A stretch of DNA of 64,000 bases, from contig OX637795.1 in NCBI GenBank assembly GCA_951802425.1, forward strand, positions 3,638,501 to 3,702,500. Direction: 5' to 3'. Source of the stretch: Clavaria fumosa. Lineage: Eukaryota > Basidiomycota > Agaricomycetes > Agaricales > Clavariaceae. Under the pieces are notes generated by a model. It made no database searches. It was not told where the DNA came from and saw only the letters and a list, made by a program, of their open reading frames with translations. The translations under genes were made by a program, and so were the position numbers. Shown here piece by piece: positions 1-9,914 of this stretch. Position 1 is the stretch's first letter, and each line of letters starts with the position of its first letter.

Positions 1-602
1 TGCTCACCCCACCTGATGCCAGTATGATGAAAAGGCAGTTCCTTAACAGACTGCCTAATGAGATGGTGGAGGCCATCTTCAAAACTCACACAATTAGCAT
101 TGAGTTATCCTCGGTCGAGGATATTATCAACGCTAGTTGCCAAGTGGAAGCAACCCTCCACTACCTCCAGCAGCAGAGGGCAGTGCCTTTGTCAGGGAAC
201 CAAGCAGGTCCCAAAGGAAACCTGCCAACAGGTAGAGTACCTGTGGGGCAGAAGTTTGTGAGACTGTGGATGTATTGGCTGCACACAGACTGCAGGCCAG
301 GGGAACCTGTTCCCCTGCAGATTGACTGTGCGCAAGACGCACCCCAGCCAGAGGGAGTAAACCCTGGCTAGAACCGCCTAAGGTGGTGCCCAAGATTGGG
401 GTATGAGGCAGAGAGGAGCGGAAAGCTCCTCTAACATGCTATGTCTGCAGGAAAGCAGGGCACTACATGAATGTGTGCCCTCAGTCACAGCAAAAGCCAG
501 AGGCTTTTAAGGGAAATGTAAGGAACTATGCCTTACAAGAGGATCCAGGTGAAACAGAGCCCAAGGAACCGCAGGAGACACCTGCAGTTGAAAGCAAGGA
601 GC
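1..602 (+). pseudogene. Ty3 gag fragment, central part and zinc knuckle
   Basis: Decayed piece of the gag ORF of the same Ty3 family that is nearly intact at 30587-39518. It starts inside the capsid-like region (MMKRQFLNRLPNEMVEAIFK) and runs through a CCHC knuckle (CYVCRKAGHYMNVC, about 438-480) into the acidic linker. The frame is broken by a stop near 369 and by a frameshift. Nearly every CpG of the intact copy is TpG or CpA here. The match to gag ends at about 602, where the sequence switches abruptly to the 3' untranslated region of a second copy in opposite orientation. The rest of this copy presumably lies left of the window. Confidence 0.85.
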
Positions 603-789
603 CGGCCATGTCACCAGGCACAATCCCCTCCTGGGGCCTTCGCCTGGTGCTGACAGGTCCTACCCAGTGGTCTGCGCAACCTGCCCCCAGTTGGACAGTG
701 TGTTACGAGCGACACGCCCCAGTGGGGGGTGCCCCAGGTGCCGCTGTCTTGTCCTGTGGGGTAGGCATATTTTTAAAGAGCTTGGATGC

Positions 790-2895
790 TTAGTCCGAGC
801 CCTGCTCGTAGTCGCACAGTGGCTCGCCCTTGTCGTCACTCCAGTTGGGCAATGACACAACAGGCCTCTTCATGGCCTTAGTGGCTGATGACTTAGCCAC
901 TTTCTTTTTTTGTTTTTGAGAGGGCCCCACACCCTCTGTCTGGGATATTGTTAAACCCCCAATAGGTAGCCCTAGGGGGTTTCTAATGGTGGATGTGCTT
1001 CCACTCTCTTCCAGGGGCACATTGCCCCTCTGTTCGTCTCCCATCTTCTTGCTCAACTGAAGATGGCACAGACGTGCCCTGCACCCTATGCACTCTAGCA
1101 GTGCATATGTCCGGGGAGGTACAGGAGGCTTCTCCTGTTCACCCAGTGCTAGCTGGATGTCATCGTCCAAGGGGGCATTCCCCTTTCACACGTACTTGCA
1201 TGCCCACATGAGTACAAATTCGTCCCAGAGCTCCGTTTCCTCAATGGAGACTCCGGAGTCTACAAACACGTCAATCGTCTGTGTGACAGTTGGCGTTATT
1301 TTTGTGTTCCAGTGCCTGGAACATCATACAGGGAGGACTCTCCCTTTGATGGCCTGTGCACATGCCCCCTTTGACACAAAGAGGGCTATGGCCATAGCTA
1401 GGAACAGGTGCCACATTTGGGCCCGGGACAGTGCACATGCCATTATGGTGTGCCAGATGGCCACCTTGCATGCAAAAGACAGGGGTGAGTCCCTGTCTTT
1501 ATCAATGCCAAGGGCGGCCGCTCTGCCCATCCTTATGTTGGCAGCCCAGCAGCGCAGGTCTGACACTGCACCTCTGTTGCCTTTTGGATTCATAGGGGTA
1601 ATTTTCCCCTTCTCCCCTACAAAGGAGAGCCACAGCTCCCCAGTCTCTATAAACTCCCTAATGGGAGGCACAACCACTCTTGCCATTGTCAGCAGCAATG
1701 TCTGGTATGACAGATAGGAAGGTGCTCCCCCTCCTGCGACTTCCAAGGGTCCTGCCCTCAGGGATGGGTTGCCCATCCCTCTGCTCTCTCGCAACATCTG
1801 CCCCTGCAGATGGCATGCCACCTGGTCTGCCGATTTCTCGATGCCAGCAGGAACTCTCCAGTTCCTCAACAGCCAGTCCTCAACAGGTGTAGGCAGCTTT
1901 CCTGCTGCCACATTCTTCTGGGCCTCCTTAATGGCCCATCGCATCTTCATTATGGCAGTCATATTGTAACTGCCATCAGGTGCTCCATGATGCGCCTGCT
2001 GGTTGAGGGCTATCACCTCCTCAACTGTCTTCAACTTGACAACCCACACACCAGGTTTGACAGACATCCCCGATGGCCAGGGATAGCCATCTGGAGCCCT
2101 GTCCAGGTGGGGAGCATTAAAGGGATAACCCCTTGTCAGAGGTGCAAGCACCATCTCCACAAATGTTCATTTATGCCTCAATGAGGCATCAGGGTTCTGC
2201 TGGCTAATACCAGCAGGTGGAAGAGGAGGATACCCCTCCTCCACGTCTCCAATAGGCAGCGCTATGTCTCTGTATGAGACAGCCATGCGGGCCCTTTTAG
2301 GGTCCCGCTCCAAGGGATCCCTTTCAGGTCCCTTCCCTTTCGCCGCAGTTTGCAATGTGGCGAGCTCCTCATTGGCACTTGCCAACTTCTCCATCAAGGA
2401 GAGAATCTTCTCCTGTGCACTTCTAAGGTCCTCCTCAACCTTATCCAGACTATCATAAGCTTTTTCAAGCTTTTGCTGGTGCCTGGCGCAAAGGGCATTG
2501 CCCTTCTCATACTCCTTGTGCAAGTTGTCCAGCTTGCGCTGCATCATCCTGAGCTCTGGCCTGAGTTCACACCTAGTGCTTTCCTGCACTTCCTTAAGCA
2601 TTTGTTGAAACACTTCATCCGAGTGCAACAGCAACTTGAAGATGTGATGACAGAACCCGATGCACTGAGTGCACCAGGATCCATGAGTGATCGCATGGAT
2701 CATGCGATCTTGGACCCAGGGGAGGGTCTCCTCCCCTTGCAACAACAACCCAGCCATTCCAATGATACTTGTCAGTAACAAGCTCCCTGGCACGAGGCCA
2801 GGGACAGCGGCAGTAGTGGTAGAGGCGGCGGTGGCAGTAGCAGTGGCAGCACAGGTAGTGTGAGGAGATGGGGGAAACCCCATCAGATCATCCAT
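790..2895 (-). pseudogene. Accessory ORF downstream of pol (copy A), broken
   Basis: Counterpart of the 707-codon ORF at 36871-38994. It starts at the ATG at 2893-2895 (MDDLMGFPPSPHTTC) and reaches the equivalent stop at 790, but is interrupted by stops and frameshifts near 2165, 1320 and 1170. The N-terminal CTQC motif, the coiled-coil segment (about 2310-2600) and the C-terminal acidic tail (WSDD.GE, CDYEQGSD) are all recognisable, so the ORF was already part of the family when this old copy inserted. Function unknown. Confidence 0.85.
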
Positions 2896-3028
2896 TGTAA
2901 AAAATGGCTGATGAAGAAAAAGAGAAAAAGAGGGCAGGCCCTCTTAAGGTTTTGTACCTTATGGTGGAGCCACCACATGACTCAATCACAGTGGCTAATG
3001 ACCCCACAGTCTGGCTCGATCGCATTTA

Positions 3029-6000
3029 CTACTCCACGCAGGCACTCCATCTGCACTCTGCTCGAGGGCACCTAGGCAGTGCCCTCCATGACTCCACACC
3101 TTGCAACTCAAGGTAATGGTCCAGAGCTGCTAGCTCTTTGACAGCTCCCAAGTTGTATCCCTGAGGTTCCATTGAACCTCGCATTCCAGGTGGCAGCCTT
3201 CCCACCTATGGCCAATAATGGTGTCTACTAGCCATTCCTCCTTTGGGTCCACACCAAAGTCATAAAAGACTTTCACTTCACGATGCAGGAACAATGCGTC
3301 ATCGTTCAGCTCATGTCACTGCAACCGGCTGACATGGAATGTTGGGTGGATTCTCCTTGACTTTAGCAAGTTGCAGAGCTCCAGCTCATATGTCGATGAT
3401 TCCGGTCTACATGACCATATTGGGTAAGGCCCAATAAACTTTGGCATGAGCTTTCTAGCTTGTTTTTTAGGGAGATTCAAATTCCCCATTGAGAGGTAGA
3501 CTAATTCTCCATTGAGAGGTAGACTAATTCTCCCTCTCTAAACAGGTGCTCTGCCTGTCTATGCTGGTTAGCATAAAACGTCTTGTGGACACAACTTTCT
3601 ATAATCACATTGTGCGCCATTGCAAGGTTGAGCATGGCTTTCTCCGTGAACATCCTTACACCTCTGGGCACCACCCGGAGGTCGTCTGGCAACTCTGCCA
3701 TCATCTGGGGCATGTACCTCAAATGGGGCAAACCCTGTCAACACACTTATTGACATGTTAATGGCAAATTCGACCATTGGGATTCACTCTGCCCAATCTG
3801 TCTGGTCCAGTTGGACCACAGATCGGAGGATCTGAGACATGGATTGGATCGACTGTTCTGTCACTCCATCCGTCTGTGGATGGAAAGCTGTGGACATCCG
3901 CAGCTTAACACCGAGTAGTTGGTGTGTTTCCTGCCAGAAGGCAGATGTAAGTCTCAGATTGCAATCAGACACAATCAATCCTGGCAACCCATGTAGTCTC
4001 ACTACATGAGCCAGGCTAGCTCTGCTGCCATTACCAACATGGTAACTGGTACTAGGTGTACCAGTGAAGTGAGGTGGCAGATCACCACCCAGAGGTAGTC
4101 CACCTCTTTTGACATAGGAAATGGACCTACGAAGTCCATTCCTATTGATTCCCAGGGCTGCCTGGGGATCAGAAGGGTGTGTAGAAGCCCTTGCGGCTTC
4201 TGCGGGAAAGTCTTGCTCGTCTGGCACATGCCACATGACGAGCAAAGCTTATTAATGTCTTTAGACACCGATGGCCACCAGTAGTAATGGTGGACATAAT
4301 CCATCATTATCCGTGACCCCATGTGTCCTAGGACCGCATGGGCTTCCTGGATTACTATTCCAGGGATACTTTTCCCTTCATGAAGGGTACAAGGCATGCA
4401 GAGCACCTCATTTCCCTTTTTATTCTTGGTGAAGATCAGGTCATCCCTGATCTTAAAACCAGTGTAGTTTCCTGGTTTTTCCAAAATTATTTTGAACAGG
4501 CAATCCTGTTCATAGCCATCACAGATGCTTTGCCACACCCCACTATCCCCCCCTTCCATGCAGGGCCTTAAGGGCATGAGCATCTCGTCCCTCACATCCC
4601 CATCCACTTGGGGCACAGGCAGCAGTTGCTCCTGCTCGGTCTCCTGGTCTGCGGCAGGTGTGCGTACTCGTAGTGCACGCACCTCCTCCAGGCATCCACA
4701 GGGCAACTCGTCCCCTTCAGGGTCAAGGCAAACATCCACCTTCATGTACTCGTGATCCAGATGAATCTCATCAGTTGTGTCACTCATATGGTAATGCGAA
4801 AGGCCATCTGCAACTTTGTTGTGCTCGCCTTTAATGTAAGTGATGGAGTAATCAAACCTCTCCATATATTCCATCCACCTGGCCTGCTGGTCAGACAAGT
4901 GCATTTGGTTCTTAAAGAACCCCAGTGCTTTGTGGTCTGTGACCATGTTGATTCATCTCCCAAGGAGTTTATCCTCCCATTTCTGTAGTGATTTGACAAT
5001 TGCTAAGGCCTCCCGGTCCCAAGTTTTATAACTAAACTGGGCTGGGCTGAACCTTTTAGACATAAACCCCACTGGACGGCAGGTTTCCCATGTCTTTCCC
5101 TGGCCATACATGGCCCCTACACCCAACACTGAGGTGTTGCACACAAGCCATATTGGCTCCTGTACTGCCACATCTACTGGGTGTAATATTGGTGTTTTAC
5201 ATACCAATGCCTTAATCATCTCCATGCACTTGTCATGGAGTGGTCTCCAGTGAAATGTTCATGTTTCACTACACAGACTGGCCAAGGGGCCAGTATAAGC
5301 AGACAGATCAGGCATGAACTGTCTGATGTACTGTACTAATCTGAGGAACCTCTGTACCTCATTAATGTAGTGTTGCTGCAGTCCAGTTTGGTCCGGTTCT
5401 TGACCAATATTGTCGAACCCCGAACTGGACTTAAGGTCCGGTTCAGGCAAATTCTCGAACCTTGAACCCGGTTCTGGTCCGGTTCGAGGTTCACGAACCG
5501 GACTATTACCTAATTTGGTAATGGTTCGACCAATTTTGGCCCCCTCGAACCTGAAAAACGGTTCGGTTCAGCCATCGACTGAACTTTGAACCGGACTTTG
5601 GTCCGGTTCACAAAAGTTCAGGTTCGAACCCTGGTTCAGAACCGAACCACAGCAACACTACATTAATGCTTGTCGGTGTTTTCCAGTTATGGATTTTATC
5701 CATTTTATCCACTGTAACATGGATTCCTTGGGCATCTATAATATGCCCTAAGCAATCTACGCTCTTCGCATATAGCGAGCACTTCTTCTTGCTCAAGAAA
5801 CGGCTTGTGCCTTTGAGGGTCTCAAAGACCATTTTTAAGTGACACTCATGGTCCTCCAAGGTCTTGGAGAAGATGAATACATCATCTAAGTACACATGCA
5901 CATACTTTCCCAACTGATGATGAAATATGTGTCATCAGGTGCTGGAAGGTAGCAGGGGCAATACAATCCCCTATCTGCATCACCTGTGAGAACATGGTGC

Positions 6001-6552
6001 CCAAGACGGTCACAAACACCATCTTCCACATGTCCTCAGGCTCTATGTGTACTTGCTCATATGTGTCCAATAGGTCAATCTTTGACCTATACGCAGCTAT
6101 AGCCATGTCCTGTCTGATCTGATCTTAATCAGGCAATGGGGTAATATCCTGTATGGTATTTGCATTCTGTTTCTGGCAGTCTATGACTGTCCATAGCAGC
6201 AGGTTCTGGCTGCTTTTGGTATGCATAACATAGGAGCTGCTTGCGATGCCACTCCTGCTTCCCACCAACTGTTAGTAATATAACAGTTCACTTTCTCAAG
6301 GAATTGTTCCTTGAATGCCTCAGCACACCAAGGCAGGTAATAATTATAGACTTTCCTTTCATCTATTAAGGGTATGTGGTGGTTTACTGCCCGAAACAGT
6401 GATGGTCTGGGGGGAACTCCCCCAAAGAGCTTGGCATACTGGTTAAACCAGTACTCACACCTGCCTTTGAGGTAGGCATCATCTATCTTTACAGAGGCAT
6501 TAGCCTCTCCCCCCTTCCAGGGCTCACCCTTATCCCAGGGGCCTGAGTGTAG
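3029..6552 (-). pseudogene. Ty3 pol pseudogene (RT, RNase H, integrase, chromodomain), copy A
   Basis: Fragments in order on the minus strand: RT core with YLDD (about 5890), RNase H (5225-4953), integrase zinc-binding region (about 4360-4200, CSSCGMC), integrase core (DFVGPF about 4130; HPQTDG about 3855) and chromodomain-like end. There are numerous stops and frameshifts. The region between RNase H and RT is interrupted by a MITE at 5368-5660. The 5' end directly follows a TGA-CTA junction shared with the young copy. After the catalytic Glu of integrase the sequence keeps seven codons absent from 35934-35950 of the young copy. Confidence 0.85.
5368..5660. mobile_element. hAT-type MITE, insertion 1
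   Basis: A 293-bp insertion in the decayed pol. Terminal inverted repeats are tagtgttgctg and cagcaacacta. The flanking 8-bp duplication cattaatg occurs at 5360-5367 and 5661-5668. Removing it restores alignment with the young element (cctctg-acctc-ttaa-gcttgtc). An 8-bp target duplication and a TAGTGTTG end are typical of hAT elements. The interior has no ORF and is made of gtccggttc/gaaccggac repeats in both orientations, so it can fold on itself. Confidence 0.9.
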
Positions 6553-8017
6553 TCAGCTCTTTCGAGCTTCCTTCCTCAGCGCGTTCTTAGCCAATGTATG
6601 GAGGCATAACGCTTCCGTCTCCTCACTGGGTGACATCACCTGAAGGGTTTTTCCCTTTCCTTCACCAATCTGGATTGCATGTCAGTGCACATCCAGTATC
6701 ACACAGCGGTCATACATGAATGCTGTTCTGACTATAATATCATAGCAGTCAATGTTCACTATATCAAAATACTGGTCCTCCACCAGTATTCCTCCCAAAT
6801 CCACCACTATGCGGCATCCACATGTGATTGTCGATCAGCTGCTGATACAGCCAAGTTGGATAGGAACTGGATTATCCAGTTGGAAGGTTGGTACCTTCGT
6901 CACCCAGGCAAAGTCTGGGCTCATCAGGTCCAGGGTACTTCCCAAATCGAAAAGCATGTACATTTTTACACTGTTCATGGTGATGTAGGCTGCAAGGCAT
7001 TGCCTTGCCTCCTTTGTCACTACTGGGTGGGATCCCATCTGTTCTTTCTGGACATGTGCCCGGAACGGCCTGTTGTCAACATGGCCAACATGTACTTCCA
7101 TTGTGTAGAGGACCTCATCCTCTTCCACTTCCCGGATTCCAGCGACCTGGTCACTTTCCGTCTCCTCCTCGAGCTCTTCAAGGACGAAGAGCTCGTCTGA
7201 ATCATACTGGTCCCCGCAACCAGCATAGTCATCTTCCATGACTTCCTCCAGTGGGATTTCACCCTCCAGCTCCTTGCTTTCAACCGCAGGTGTTTCCTGC
7301 AGTTCCTCAGGCTCCATCTCACCCAGATCCTCTTGTAAGGCATAGTTCCTTACATTTCCCCTAAAAGCCTCTGGCTTTCACTGTGACTGAGGGCACACAT
7401 TCATGTAGTGCCCTGCTTTCCTGCATACATAGCATGTTAGAGGAGCTTTCCACTTCTCTCCACCTCGTACCCCAATCTTGGGCACCACCTTAGGTGGTTC
7501 TAGCCAGGGTTTGCTCCCTCCAGCTTGGGTGTGCTTGTCTTGCATGTGGTTGATCTGCAGGGGAACAGGTTCCCCTGGCCTGCAGTCTGTGTGCAGCCAA
7601 TATGGCCGCAGTCTCACAAACCTCTGCCCCACAGGTACTCTACCTGTGGGCAGGTTTCCTTTGGGACCTGCCTGGTTCCCTGCCAAAGGCACTGCCCTCC
7701 ACTGCTGGAGGTAGTGGAGGGTCACTTCCACTTGCTCGTCTCATCCATCATAAAGCTCAGGGGGGTCAATCTTGATCCCCTTAATCTCAGCTATTGCCTC
7801 AGGCAATAGCGAGGTTTTGTCTTATATCATCATGAGGTAGTGATGTAATACATTGCTCTGGTAGTTTGTAGAACTTGGGGATACTTCCCAAGTAATCTCC
7901 CACTCCTTCTGGGGTGATTCCATCCATCCGAACAGGCCCATCCAGCCCATTGGCTCCCACTGACCCAGCTGCAGGTAGTGCGGAATAGGCTGCGACTCTG
8001 GTCCTGCTGTTTCTCAA
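6553..8017 (-). pseudogene. Ty3 gag-protease pseudogene, copy A
   Basis: Capsid-like region, CCHC knuckle (CYVCRKAGHYMNVC near 7430), acidic linker and retropepsin-like segment (YMLFDLGSTLDLMS; the young copy has DSGS) near 6950. The frame is broken several times. The upstream piece 8017-7799 (FYKLPEQCITSLPHDD) is in the frame of ORF1, not of the rest of gag, as in the young copy, so the frame change between ORF1 and gag is ancestral. The terminal TGA followed by CTA at 6550-6555 is conserved. Confidence 0.85.
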
Positions 8018-8041
8018 GGGCCGCTGCCCTCCACTCCTGGT

Positions 8042-8806
8042 TCACCAGGGGTTCAAGAACTGTTCATGTGGTTCTCCCTTCGCCACCCTTCCTTGCAGTT
8101 GGCTGGCACCAACCATCTGGCCTCTGGGGCTACCCCCAAAAGCACCTGACTCAGCGGGGCAAGCCCCCACCTCAGGTTCCAACAATTCACGGCATTGCTG
8201 CCATAAGGGAGCTGCTAGCGCAGTTCCCTGCTCATCTAGCAAGTCCAATACCCTCCTAATGTGGGTAGCTTCCTTGCTTAGCCTTTGCCGAATCATGGCT
8301 TGGTGATTTTTCATCACCCTCACAAGAGCCTCAAACTCTTTGTCCTGGCAGGAGAGTTCCACCTGAATATCTGAGAGTCTCTCAGCTACAGCATTAGCTT
8401 GCGCTATCACTGTTTGCTTGTCTCCAATATTGGAGGGAGCCTGCAAGCTTGACTGCTCTTGTGGCCACCTCTCACAGGTTTCTAAGGGCTCTCTGCCCTT
8501 TCCTTTTGAAGGCCTGGCCTTCTCTACTGATGGTGCCTTGCCAATGACTTGGCACATTGTGATGCCCTCCTTGTGGCGATTGCCATGTGTCAATGGTGTT
8601 TTGGACCTAATGCTGTCATCAGGGGCTGGTGATGCCACATCAGCCCTTAGCGGTGGTTCACCACTGGGCTCAACAGAGGGTCCTATTCCCTCTGGTTGTG
8701 CAATGCCTGTGTTGTGCAGAGGTCCTACCAAGGGAGGAGTTTCTCCTCCCTTGCTGTTATATTTCTTTTGCACAGCTGTACAGGCATCGCCCATTGTTAA
8801 CCACAT
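8042..8806 (-). pseudogene. Ty3 ORF1 (N-terminal gag region), copy A
   Basis: 254 codons from ATG at 8804-8806, matching 30849-31595 of the young copy (GGETPPLVGPL, IQVELS.QDKEFEALVRVMKNHQ). The middle is a predicted coiled coil. Here the frame ends in a TGA at a former CpG (CGA in the young copy); without that change it would continue into the FYKLPEQC segment at 8017-7799. The young copy has lost 36 bp and one G in this region, which changes the frame of its ORF1 end. Confidence 0.75.
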
Positions 8807-8821
8807 TCATAGTGTTAAAGT

Positions 8822-9046
8822 TGTAATGACTTCTATCCCTCAAAAGAACTGGACTCAACAGTATATTGAGTGTAGTAGTTCTATATAGAGGGATCTACCC
8901 TCTGTGTACAGTCACAACATGGTATATATAGGCAAGTGGCCCTCCAGAGGCCACTGACATAAGCATAGCCCAAGTGGCTATGCTAGTAGACTAATATGGT
9001 ATATAGCTTATGTAATATAAGAACAGAAAAGGCCTATAGCCTTACA
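8822..9046 (-). repeat. 5' LTR of copy A (225 bp)
   Basis: Reverse complement begins TGTAAGGCTATAGGCC and ends in TACA, matching the 227-bp LTRs at 30587 and 39292 throughout. CpG sites of the young LTR (e.g. CACGTCGCGAC) read TG/CA here (CATGTTGTGAC). The partner LTR is missing from the window. Confidence 0.93.
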
Positions 9047-9914
9047 CCACAGATAGTACATTTTGCAGTATCTTGGCTGAAATACAGTATCTACATATTG
9101 TAAATGCATTTCTATCAATTCAGTAACTAACTCTCATGATCTTCTGCTCTCTGAATAGGTTGATTCTGGTTGCAATAAATTATGTATGCACTGAAAATGA
9201 ATTTCTATCAATTCAGTGATTAATTTTGATGATTTGCCGCAAAGTGTACAAGTACATTTCATGGTATCTTGGCCAAAATAAATTATCCACATACTGTAGA
9301 TGCATTTCTACCAATTGAGTAATTAATTTTGATGATCTGCCACTCTCTGAATAGGTGGATTATGGATGCAATAAATTATGTATGTATGGTAATGGATTTC
9401 TATCAACTCAGCAACCAATTGTGAAGGTTTGCCGCAAAGTGTACAAGTACATTTCACAGTGTTTTGGCCAAAATAAATCATCTATGTCCTGTAAATGCAT
9501 CTCTATCAATTCAGTAATTAATTATACAGGTTTTCCCTAACATGGTTAGGGCTCAGGTTCCTCTCGGGTTTGGATTTCTAGACCAATTTTATGCATAGTA
9601 CAGTCTTTGTGACATGATCTCATGCACTAGCAATGAACTCATTATGTGCAACTATTGTAAACCAGCATCAAGTTTGTAGCAGAGTTCTTGTGAATGAGCT
9701 TGCACACAACTGCTCAGCAATGTGCAAGAGTAATAGGACCTTTGCACACAACTGCTGCAGCAGCTCTGTGACTGGAGAAAAATGCATTCTGAGGTGGTAC
9801 CAACCAATTTTGAACTTGGCACCTGGTACCAGGTGCTGACACACATAGTGTTATTACAGTCAATCACCCAGATTCAAATGGATACATGTGAAGACTCGGA
9901 TCCAGCAACCCGCT
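9047..9914. repeat. Gene-free spacer with a 195-bp tandem repeat
   Basis: About 9050-9540 holds roughly 2.5 copies of an AT-rich unit; the phrase aaagtgtacaagtacatttc recurs at 9241 and 9436 (period 195), and a degenerate first unit starts near 9050. 9540-9914 is unique AT-rich sequence with no convincing ORF; it contains the 3' flank of the minus-strand gene ending at 9915. Confidence 0.7.

Larger units (their letters stand above)
603..9046 (-). mobile_element. Decayed Ty3/gypsy chromovirus, copy A, lacking its 3' LTR
   Basis: Minus-strand copy colinear with the element at 30587-39518: LTR (8822-9046), ORF1, gag-protease, pol, accessory ORF, 3' UTR. The 3' UTR is recognisable from about 603 but there is no 3' LTR; a plus-strand gag fragment abuts instead. 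All ORFs carry stops and frameshifts, and CpG sites are almost completely converted to TpG/CpA, so this is an old copy. A 293-bp MITE sits in the RT-RNase H interval. The copy still keeps 21 bp of integrase and 36 bp of ORF1 that the young copy has lost, which makes it useful as an outgroup. Confidence 0.9.

Noticed and set aside
3501..4245. Separate genes on both strands of the decayed Ty3 pol
   Set aside because: All are shadows or fragments of the broken minus-strand pol.
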